In this document: positions 25,665-32,494 of the stretch, piece after piece
Layout: the number at the start of each line of letters is the position of its first letter
How positions within the stretch are numbered: position 1 is the stretch's first letter
From: Manganitrophus sp963718695
Lineage (GTDB): Bacteria > Nitrospirota > Nitrospiria > SBBL01 > Manganitrophaceae
Reading direction: 5' to 3'
Assembly (NCBI GenBank): GCA_963718695.1
Contig: OY970371.1
Location: forward strand, 2,666,001-2,730,000
DNA: 64,000 nucleotides
The notes under the pieces: generated by a model
Databases searched by the model: none
What the model was told of the DNA's origin: nothing
Seen by the model: only the letters and a program-made list of their open reading frames with translations
Program-made: the position numbers and the translations under genes

Positions 25665-26072
25665 TTATCCCAAGTCTTCGAATAAATTTACAGGCAATAC
25701 GCTTCCCGATTCTTTTGAAGGAGTGCCTTCGATCCGACCGACCTTGAGGTTATCCTCGACATCGCGAACCCCTTCTGTGTTTCGGGCGAGGTCGATTGCC
25801 TTCCGCTTCTGATCCTCGGAATCGACCACCCCGTTCAGGAAAACAACTCCATTTTGTGTATCCACATCGATCTGCGTTCCTTCGACAGTTTCATCCGAGA
25901 GAAGTTTTGCCTTCACCTTCGCAGTCAGTGCCGCATCATCGGTCCGACTGGTCGTTCCTGCGCCGCGATCGGTCGGCGTCCCTTCTCCCGAATTGTCTCG
26001 CCAAGAGGCACAACCGGCCACCACGCTCATTAACAGAATAAAGATGAACATCTTGCTCACTGTCTCTTTCAT
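25665..26072 (-). CDS. Single-BON-domain lipoprotein
   Basis: 135 residues. The signal peptide ends VAGC (Cys21). A Gly/Thr-rich linker follows, then one BON domain (about 45-113: DDAALTAKVKAKLLSDE, GVVFLNGVVDSEDQKRKAIDLA) and a short tail. It has the same domain type as the next gene, so the two probably arose by duplication and act together at the outer membrane or periplasm, perhaps under stress. That role is inferred from the family. Confidence 0.88.
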   Translation of the reverse strand: MKETVSKMFIFILLMSVVAGCASWRDNSGEGTPTDRGAGTTSRTDDAALTAKVKAKLLSDETVEGTQIDVDTQNGVVFLNGVVDSEDQKRKAIDLARNTEGVRDVEDNLKVGRIEGTPSKESGSVLPVNLFEDLG

Positions 26073-26271
26073 TGTGTTTCTCCTTGTATGAGATGGAACG
26101 AGACCGTCTACGCACCAGGCCCTGCTTGTCAGTTCCGGTCCGGGTGCCGACGCGGACGGACAGGTCGATCAACTTCAACGCCCCGAAACAGGCTCGATGA
26201 GGAGGGCGGCGGGATTCCCTCAACGCTTATGTAAAGGAGCGCTGTTGGCTCTCCCGCTCGTTCAAAGTAGA

Positions 26272-26445
26272 CTAGGCTGCTCGGCGATGGGGACGGCTGA
26301 CGACCTTGCGGTTGGATAGGATGACCTTGTCCACGATCTCACCGCAGTAAACACATCTCCAGCCTGGATAAAACCATGCATATTCATCTTCCAGACCATA
26401 GAAGTTCTCGTGAACCATCGATCCTGAGCATCTTGGGCAATTCAT
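26272..26445 (-). CDS. 57-residue zinc-ribbon protein
   Basis: A short complete frame runs from ATG at 26445 to TAG at 26272. It starts MNCPRCSGSM and has a second pair, CVYCG, about 28 residues later, so a CxxC...CxxC zinc ribbon fills the first two thirds. The C-terminus is basic (SNRKVVSRPHRRAA). A GGTCAGTT stretch precedes the ATG. Small stand-alone ribbons of this kind are frequent near stress or regulatory genes; no function is known. It reads in the same direction as the BON lipoprotein genes, about 200 bases upstream of them. Confidence 0.65.
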   Translation of the reverse strand: MNCPRCSGSMVHENFYGLEDEYAWFYPGWRCVYCGEIVDKVILSNRKVVSRPHRRAA

Positions 26446-26772
26446 AACTGACCTCTACTCCAAATAAGTTGGTGTGATTATGAGAGGAAACCGTTTCCTC
26501 TCCGCCGACTCTGACTGGATAAAAAGCAACTTCCATGCCAGTAAAACCCTTTCAAATTCTCTGGATAGAAGCAGTTCGTTCGACCGGAGGATGAAAAATA
26601 CTGCACTTTTTATGAAGCGGAATCGAACCGGTGCAAGCAAGGAGAGATCGATGGAAGCGGGACGAATTTTACTGGAAATCAAAGTAGATGGAGAGAAGTG
26701 TTTTGAGTAAGTTATTTACAAACGAAGGGAAGGCTGGATGAAGCTATGTAAATCTTTCACAGTCGGAACGCC
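26446..26772. other. Gene-free stretch between the zinc ribbon and ldcA
   Basis: Two opposed open frames of 75 to 78 codons overlap here (26455-26682 minus and 26474-26710 plus). Neither has a ribosome binding site or a recognisable product. I see no promoter, repeat or RNA gene that I can defend. Confidence 0.4.
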
Positions 26773-27690
26773 TCAGAGGACGGCCGGCTCCAGCATCCGC
26801 AAAGAGCCGGTCGAGCCGTCGATCTGCACGGAGATGCCGAACGGAAGGGTGGCAATCGACTCGCCGTGGCCGGAGGGAAAACCAAAGAGGACCGGCACCG
26901 GAGATTCATCAAAAATTTCGAGGATGATTTCGGAAAGAAGCTCCGGCTGGCAGCGGGGCATCTGGCCGAAGACGACCCCCCGCACCTGGTCGAACTTTCC
27001 CAACCCTTTCAGGTAAGAGAGCATTCGATCGATTCGATAAGGGGCTTCATCAATATCTTCAATAAAGAGGATCTTATCCGTCGTCTCGATCTCATAGGGG
27101 GTCCCCATGGTCGTGCAGATCAGGGTAAGACAACCGCCGGTCAAGATCCCTTCCGCACGACCGTCCCGCAACGTCCGGACACCGGGGAACGACATCTCCA
27201 CCGTCCCGCCGCCGAGGACCTTGATAAAGTTTTCATCCATCGCCGGACTCGGTCCCTTCCCAAACTGAGTCGCCACCATCGGGCCATGGAAAGTCACCCA
27301 CCCGAAACTGCGGGAAAGGTAGAGGAGCAGTGTTGTGATATCGCTGCAGCCGAGGAAGATCTTTGGAACGGCGGAGAGGCGATCTCGATCGAGAAAACGA
27401 AGAAGCCGGGCGGTCCCGGAACCTCCGCGCGCGCAGAGGACCGCGCGGATGTCGCTCTTTTCAAACATCGCTTGGAGGTCGGCCGCCCTGTCGGGGTCCC
27501 TTCCGGCAAAATAGCGGTGGCGCTTCTCGACGTGTCTCCCGACGATGACCTTAAAGCCAAGTTGTTCCAGCCGGAGCACGCCCCGGTGAAGATCGGCCGG
27601 CTCGACCCGACCCGCCGGGGCGACCACGCCAATCGTGTCCCCGGGGGAGAGTCTTCTCGGTTTGATCCTCGGCTTCCGAGCCTCAGACAC
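26773..27690 (-). CDS. ldcA: Muramoyltetrapeptide (LD-)carboxypeptidase
   Basis: About 305 residues, peptidase family S66. Diagnostic segments are GDTIGVVAPAGRV near the start, CARGGSGTARLL, GCSDITTLLLYL (which holds the nucleophilic Ser), FIEDIDEAPYRIDRML (catalytic Glu) and GFPSGHGE (catalytic His). The enzyme removes D-Ala from the tetrapeptide of recycled muropeptides in the cytoplasm. The GTG at 27690 is chosen because GAGGAGGT lies 5 bases upstream; the frame overlaps the end of the serine hydrolase gene by 8 bases. Mpl, which reuses the resulting tripeptide, is encoded just upstream. Confidence 0.93.
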   Translation of the reverse strand: MSEARKPRIKPRRLSPGDTIGVVAPAGRVEPADLHRGVLRLEQLGFKVIVGRHVEKRHRYFAGRDPDRAADLQAMFEKSDIRAVLCARGGSGTARLLRFLDRDRLSAVPKIFLGCSDITTLLLYLSRSFGWVTFHGPMVATQFGKGPSPAMDENFIKVLGGGTVEMSFPGVRTLRDGRAEGILTGGCLTLICTTMGTPYEIETTDKILFIEDIDEAPYRIDRMLSYLKGLGKFDQVRGVVFGQMPRCQPELLSEIILEIFDESPVPVLFGFPSGHGESIATLPFGISVQIDGSTGSLRMLEPAVL

Positions 27691-28825
27691 CGACCACCTC
27701 CTCAGAAATAAGATCGTGCAACTCGGGACGGAAGGCACGGATCTGTGCATTGTCGCGGCTCGGGTGGACCCGATTGGTCAACAAAATCACAACCAAATCC
27801 CGCTTTCGGTCGACCCAAATCGACGTTCCGGTAAAACCAAGATGGCCGAAGCTCAACGAAGAGAAAAACCGCCCCGAAGAAGAATGGGGATGCGAGGGGG
27901 TATCCCACCCGAGCCCCCAGGAGGAACCGACCGGAATATCATTCCCCTTCTGGCAGGTCGTGAAGAGGGTCGCCAAGGTCGAATGGAGCAACCCCTTCCC
28001 CTCGATCGAATGAAGCCAAAGCTGAACCAGCCGATAAACCTCCCATGCCGTTGAGAAAAGACCGGCATGGCCGGCCACCCCCCCCATCGCATAGGCATTA
28101 TCGTCGTGAACCCACCCTCGGATGACTTTTCCTCGCCAGGGACACTCCTCCGTCGCCGCAAAAAGACGCCCCCGGTAAGCTTGAGGCCGCCGTCCGAGTC
28201 GAATAAAGAATGTCTCTTTGAAATCAAGTTTTGAAAAAATATTCCGATAACAAAACCGATGAAGCGGCTCCATCGCCACCGCCTCGACGATCTCGCCGAG
28301 GAGAATAAAACCAAGGTCGCTGTAGAGACTCTTCGCTCCCGGATAGGCGATCAACGGCTCTTCTTTCACCCGCTGACACATTATTCTCTTGGCCGCCGAG
28401 GAGCCGAGAAAGCCCGGATCTTTCTCCTCTTGTTCGGCGACCTCACGGTAATACGGCTTCCAATCGGGAAGACCGGCGCTGTGGTTCAAAAGATGATAAA
28501 GGGTGATCTCCCGCTTGGCGCCGAAGGTAAACTCGGGGAAAAATTTAGAGAGAGGATCTGTAAGGGCAAGAAGCTCATTTTGAATCAAAATAAGGATGGC
28601 GGCGGCGGTGGCGAGCGGCTTGGTCAGAGAGGCGAGATCAAAGAGGGTATCACAGGTCATCGGGACCTGGTTGGGAACCAACGAGGCCGACCCGAACGCT
28701 TCATGATAACAGGCCCGGCCCTGATGATGGACCAACAGGACACCGCCCGGGAAGACCCCGGTGGCGACCCCCTCCTGCATTTTTTGGGAAATCCGATTCG
28801 ACACGCCTGGCAGGGGCACATTCAT
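27683..28825 (-). CDS. Beta-lactamase-family serine hydrolase (class C/esterase type)
   Basis: About 380 residues. The active-site SxxK is SLTK (in DLASLTKPLATA), the second motif is YSD (LYSDLGFILLGEIVEA), and the third region is GHLGFTG. This fits penicillin-binding-protein-like amidases and esterases rather than a resistance enzyme. No clear signal peptide is visible from the ATG at 28825, so it may work in the cytoplasm. An upstream frame extension would translate a palindromic repeat and is rejected. Lying between mpl and ldcA, it probably acts on muropeptides. Confidence 0.85.
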   Translation of the reverse strand: MNVPLPGVSNRISQKMQEGVATGVFPGGVLLVHHQGRACYHEAFGSASLVPNQVPMTCDTLFDLASLTKPLATAAAILILIQNELLALTDPLSKFFPEFTFGAKREITLYHLLNHSAGLPDWKPYYREVAEQEEKDPGFLGSSAAKRIMCQRVKEEPLIAYPGAKSLYSDLGFILLGEIVEAVAMEPLHRFCYRNIFSKLDFKETFFIRLGRRPQAYRGRLFAATEECPWRGKVIRGWVHDDNAYAMGGVAGHAGLFSTAWEVYRLVQLWLHSIEGKGLLHSTLATLFTTCQKGNDIPVGSSWGLGWDTPSHPHSSSGRFFSSLSFGHLGFTGTSIWVDRKRDLVVILLTNRVHPSRDNAQIRAFRPELHDLISEEVVGV

Positions 28826-28848
28826 TGCGCCCTTCGCGCCTCTCACTC

Positions 28849-28872
28849 GGGCGTGATGAATCACGCCCCTAC
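28849..28872. repeat. Palindromic repeat of the GTAGGGGCG family
   Basis: GGGCGTGAT and ATCACGCCC form a 9-bp stem with a 2-base loop, extended by CCTAC on one side. Read on the minus strand the outer arm is GTAGGGGCG, as at 2205 and 47689. It overlaps the mpl stop codon by a few bases. Confidence 0.7.
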
Positions 28873-30272
28873 GAAGACAATTTAGAAATTAAATTTTTGT
28901 GAATCCCTCCGAATCCGCCGCTCGACATGACACAGACGACATCCCCCGGCTCCAGCCCCTTGACCAACTCGGAGACGATCTGATCGGGGGTGGAGAGAAA
29001 CAGGGCTTTTTTCCCGAGCGCCACCAGATCGGAGATAATTTTCTCGGGATCGAGCCGATGCTCCGCCGGAATTTTCTCCGGGGCAAAGAGATCGGGGAGA
29101 ATGATCCGGTCGGCCAAAGCAAGGGCGGCGACAAACTCTTTCTGGAAGACATTCCGCCGGCTCGTTGCAGAGCGCGGCTCGAAGATCGCCCAGAGCCTCC
29201 TGGAGGGATACCGGAGCCGGAGGGCGGCGAGCGTTTCGGCGATGGCGGTCGGATGATGGGCGAAATCGTCGATGATCAAAATATCGCGCACCTCCCCCAC
29301 GGTCTCCTGACGCCGTTTGACCCCTTGGAATGTGAGGACCCCCTCCGCAATCTTCTCCCAAGGAACACCGATCTGATGCGCCAAGGCGATCACTGCCAGC
29401 GTATTTTTCAGATTGTGCCGGCCGACCAGGGGACTTCGAATCGTCCCCATTTTCTTTCGGCGCAAGAAAACATCAAACGAGAGGAACTCTCCGGCCATAT
29501 GAATCTGATCGGCTTGCCAATCGGCCTCTTCATCAATCCCGTAGGTCTCGACGCGGCAGGCCGCCCCCTTGATCACCTCCCCGATCGCCGGATCTCCCGC
29601 CGCCGTCACCAACAATCCATCCGAAGGGAGAAGCGCCACGAACTTTCGAAAGGACTGTTTGATCGCGGCCAGATCGGCATAAATATCGCCGTGGTCGAAT
29701 TCGATGCTGGTCAGGATGGCGTGGTGCGGCTGGTAGTGAAGAAACTTCGGTCCCTTGTCGAAGAAGGCGGTATCGTACTCGTCTCCTTCCACCACGAAGA
29801 CCTCCCCCTTGCCCAACCGGTGGTTGCTGTTGAAATTCTTTACCCAGCCGCCGATCATCATCCCCGGATCGAGCCCCGCCGAAGTAAGAACCCAGGCCAG
29901 GAGAGAAGAAGTGGTCGTTTTTCCGTGTGTTCCAGTTACCACCAGCGACTGTTTCCCCTTCAGGAAAAACTCACCCAGAGCGGCAGGCATTGAAAGGTAA
30001 GGCAATCCCCTCTCCAGGGTGGCGATCACCTCCGGATTGGTCTTGCTGACGGCATTTCCGATAATCACCAGGTCGGTCTTTGGTTCGATGTGGGCCGCGT
30101 CATACCCGATCTTGCAAGGGATGCCCGCATCTTGGAGAAGGGTGCTCATGGGGGGATAGATCTGTGTATCGGAGCCGGTGACAAGGTGTCCCGCCTTTTT
30201 GAGAAGTCCGGCGAGGGCGGCCATCCCTGTCCCGCAGATGGCGATGATATGAATCCGTTTTGATTCCGGCAA
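28869..30272 (-). CDS. mpl: UDP-N-acetylmuramate:tripeptide ligase Mpl
   Basis: 467 residues, Mur ligase fold. Seen are ICGTGMAALAGLLKKAGHLVTGSD (N-terminal Rossmann), the ATP loop VTGTHGKTTTSSLL, EGDEYDTAFFDKGPKF and FDHGDIY typical of Mpl rather than MurC, then GRHNLKNTLAVIALA and DDFAHHPTAIAETLAAL. Mpl joins the recycled peptide L-Ala-D-Glu-mesoDAP to UDP-MurNAc, bypassing MurC/D/E. The substrate implies a meso-diaminopimelate cell wall. It heads a three-gene recycling operon behind its own promoter. Confidence 0.95.
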   Translation of the reverse strand: MPESKRIHIIAICGTGMAALAGLLKKAGHLVTGSDTQIYPPMSTLLQDAGIPCKIGYDAAHIEPKTDLVIIGNAVSKTNPEVIATLERGLPYLSMPAALGEFFLKGKQSLVVTGTHGKTTTSSLLAWVLTSAGLDPGMMIGGWVKNFNSNHRLGKGEVFVVEGDEYDTAFFDKGPKFLHYQPHHAILTSIEFDHGDIYADLAAIKQSFRKFVALLPSDGLLVTAAGDPAIGEVIKGAACRVETYGIDEEADWQADQIHMAGEFLSFDVFLRRKKMGTIRSPLVGRHNLKNTLAVIALAHQIGVPWEKIAEGVLTFQGVKRRQETVGEVRDILIIDDFAHHPTAIAETLAALRLRYPSRRLWAIFEPRSATSRRNVFQKEFVAALALADRIILPDLFAPEKIPAEHRLDPEKIISDLVALGKKALFLSTPDQIVSELVKGLEPGDVVCVMSSGGFGGIHKNLISKLSS

Positions 30273-30302
30273 AGCGGTCCCTCATTCCATCGGAATGAAG
30301 GG

Positions 30303-30331
30303 AGTGTATCAGGCTATTTCACTTTTATCAA
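30303..30331 (-). promoter_or_regulatory. Sigma70 promoter of the mpl operon
   Basis: Minus strand: TTGATA (30326-30331), a 17-base spacer, TACACT (30303-30308), with an extended -10 TG. The 13-base string TAGCCTGATACAC spanning the spacer end and -10 also occurs upstream of trpE (51876-51888). Confidence 0.65.
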
Positions 30332-30469
30332 GCCGGTAAAGGGGAAAATTGAAACGATTTCGAAAAAATGGAAGGGATCAAAGAGGGGACACTAATCTGT
30401 GCGCACTAAGAGGGAAAATTAAAGGACCTAAAGGATCTGTTCTTTAGAGATAGGGACATCGGTCTGCCC

Positions 30470-30847
30470 CTAGCTTAAACCTTCTTGAAGGTGGTGACGG
30501 ACCTTCTGGAGGACTTCGCCGGGGTTGATCGGCTTCACAATATAATCTTTCGCCCCCAACTCCATCCCACGCGCCTTCGAAACCGGATCGACTTTGGCGG
30601 AGATAATCAGCACCGGAATCTGGTTCAACCCCGGATCGGCCCGCATCGCCTCCATGACCCCAAAGCCGTCGAGTTTCGGCATCATCAGATCCGAAAGAAC
30701 CAGGGCCGGTCTTTCCTGTTGAACCTTCTCAACCGCTTCGACCCCGTCTCTTGCCGCCACGACCAGATATCCCCCCCGGTTCAGAACGGCCGTCAGAATC
30801 TGGACCGTATCTTGGTTATCGTCGACGACTAAAATCTTTTTTTGCAA
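30470..30847 (-). CDS. Single-domain response regulator, orphan
   Basis: 125 residues, one receiver domain: KILVVDDNQDTVQIL, LVLSDLMMPKLDGFGVM (phospho-Asp), VLIISAK and DYIVKPI. The start is TTG, 8 bases after GAGGAGGT. No output domain or neighbouring kinase is present. It shares more with the receiver at 20229-20603 than with the PilR receiver, so the two are probably recent paralogues serving one relay. The large hybrid kinase at 38697-41540 is a candidate partner by proximity only. Confidence 0.9.
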   Translation of the reverse strand: MQKKILVVDDNQDTVQILTAVLNRGGYLVVAARDGVEAVEKVQQERPALVLSDLMMPKLDGFGVMEAMRADPGLNQIPVLIISAKVDPVSKARGMELGAKDYIVKPINPGEVLQKVRHHLQEGLS

Positions 30848-31361
30848 GGATCTTTACCTCCTCATTGATACAAAAACGAAAAAATTAAAACCTCTCTCGC
30901 CCCTTGATGGATGGACACCTCCTAAAGTATAGCCGATAGCGGCCTTCAGCGGGTCCACTCTTTCCAGGCGCATCCCTTCTGCTCTTTTCAGTCTCTAGGA
31001 GACCTTCTCATTTCGGTCGGGCGCTCCATCTTCTCAATCAGCCTTCTGCATATTGATGCCGTTCGAGCCTGCAAGTTCATCCCATCTTCATAACGAACGG
31101 CACACAACGGCTTGCAGAAAGGATCGCTCCGGATCCCCAGACTCTGTTAGGAAGTGCTTAAACCGAATAAGAACAAGAGGGTCGAAGAAGAAAGCAATAA
31201 TGACGCAGAAAGCTTCTTATTCTATCACTACCGCTTCGTGAAATACAAGAAAGGAGTCAAAACAAATTTCTACCGGCCGACTTCTAGAAGAAATAATCCA
31301 GTTGAGGATGAGTCTGATCAATCTCAAGCCGCGCGGTATTGGATTGCCGTGGCTCAGCTAC

Positions 31362-31377
31362 TGGCATAAGTCTTGCT
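31362..31377 (+). promoter_or_regulatory. Candidate sigma54 promoter (-24/-12)
   Basis: CTGGCATAAGTCTTGCT matches the YTGGCACGNNNNTTGCW pattern with GG and GC separated by the required 10 bases; only the bases after TGGCA differ. It lies about 83 bases before the ATG at 31460. It is the only clear regulatory site in the 612-base gene-free stretch 30848-31459. The window encodes a sigma54 activator (PilR), which makes sigma54 use plausible. Confidence 0.5.
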
Positions 31378-31459
31378 GCTTACGCTTGGCGAGAAAGGAT
31401 GGGCATCACTTCTCCCGGCCCATCTTAAATTGAACTCAGATCTATCGAGGGGAAACACA

Positions 31460-31972
31460 ATGGCAACAGAAAAAACCGTGGAAGGATTTGAAATTGATGA
31501 AGATCTCTCCTTTCAACAACGCTCCTGGAGAATACAGCGGATCGGGTGGGCCGTCATGGCGCTGGTCATTTTGGGAGCGCTTCTCGGCCTGCTCGGACCG
31601 GGACCGCTGAGCAGCACGACCTCAGGCAATCCGGACGGCCCGTTAGAGGTTGAATACGATCGATTCCTTCGCTTCGAAACCGACACTCATCTTCAGATTC
31701 ATCTTCAGCCGAATGCTCAGAGCAGCGACACCGTTCATCTCTGGTTAGACCGTCATTTTTTGGAGGATGTTCAAATCATCGAGGTCACGCCGCCTCCCGA
31801 TCGGGTCGAGCCCGGTCCCGACCGTTTGGTTTATCACTACCAGAAAACCGAGCCGAACACTCCAACGGCGGTCACCATTTATTTTGAGCCTCAAGCGGTC
31901 GGCCGGCTAGAGGGGAGAATCGGCGTGGGCGAGGAGCCCGGTGTGACGTTTAATCAGTTTGTCTATCCCTAA
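31460..31972 (+). CDS. Single-pass membrane protein, partner of DUF421 gene
   Basis: About 170 residues. One hydrophobic helix near residues 28-52 (IGWAVMALVILGALLGLLG) follows a cytosolic N-terminus. A beta-rich extracytoplasmic domain of about 115 residues follows (EVEYDRFLRFETDTHLQIHL, DRHFLEDVQIIEVTPPPDRV, VTIYFEPQAVGRLEGRIGV). GAGGGGA lies 6 bases before the ATG. The DUF421 gene starts 12 bases downstream, so the two form a small operon. I have seen this pairing of a one-helix protein with DUF421 in other proteobacteria-like genomes, but the function is not known to me. Confidence 0.8.
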   Translation: MATEKTVEGFEIDEDLSFQQRSWRIQRIGWAVMALVILGALLGLLGPGPLSSTTSGNPDGPLEVEYDRFLRFETDTHLQIHLQPNAQSSDTVHLWLDRHFLEDVQIIEVTPPPDRVEPGPDRLVYHYQKTEPNTPTAVTIYFEPQAVGRLEGRIGVGEEPGVTFNQFVYP

Positions 31973-31983
31973 AGAGGTGGATC

Positions 31984-32463
31984 ATGGATTCTATTCTTCG
32001 TGGCTTAACAATGTACCTTTTTCTGCTCTTGATCTTTCGGATCTCCGGAAAGAGATCGCTCGGGCAGATCACCACATTCGATTTTGTTCTCCTTCTGATT
32101 ATCAGCGAGGCAACCCAAAATGCCTTGGTCGGAAAGGATTATTCAATGACCAATGCCTTCCTGGTGATCACTACGCTGGTCGGTCTTGATATCGGCCTCT
32201 CTCTTTGGAAACAACGATCGAGCCGGGTCGAGCAACTGCTGGACGGTGTGCCGCTGGTTATCGTTGAAAACGGCCGGCCGATCAAGGAGAGAATGGACAA
32301 GTCCCGTGTAGATGAAAATGACATCCTCACCGCAGGTCGTCAGCTTTTTGGATTGGAGCGGATGAATCAAATCAAGTATGCGGTCCTGGAGCGAAGCGGC
32401 GATATTACGATTATTCCGCAAGGACCGGCGCGGGAGAGAGCGACCCTCAAGGTGGCTCCGTAA
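31984..32463 (+). CDS. DUF421 (YetF/YrbG-type) membrane protein
   Basis: 159 residues. Three N-terminal helices (MYLFLLLIFRISGKR, TTFDFVLLLIISEATQNALVG, AFLVITTLVGLDIGLSL) are followed by the small soluble DUF421 domain (about 80-159) with LDGVPLVIVENGRPI and IKYAVLERSGDITIIP. The RISGKRSLGQ segment is a family hallmark. YetF-type proteins are membrane proteins linked to stress and spore envelopes in Bacillus; the molecular activity is unknown. It sits 12 bases after its partner. Confidence 0.9.
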   Translation: MDSILRGLTMYLFLLLIFRISGKRSLGQITTFDFVLLLIISEATQNALVGKDYSMTNAFLVITTLVGLDIGLSLWKQRSSRVEQLLDGVPLVIVENGRPIKERMDKSRVDENDILTAGRQLFGLERMNQIKYAVLERSGDITIIPQGPARERATLKVAP

Positions 32464-32494
32464 AGGTAGCCGCTGAAAACGGATCCGAAGCGAA

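Noticed and set aside
26474..26710. 78-codon plus frame overlapping a 75-codon minus frame
   Set aside because: Starts at GTG without a ribosome site; neither strand gives a plausible protein.
31154..31369. 71-codon plus frame upstream of the DUF421 pair
   Set aside because: AGGAA abuts the GTG too closely, composition is random-looking, and the frame ends inside the candidate sigma54 promoter.
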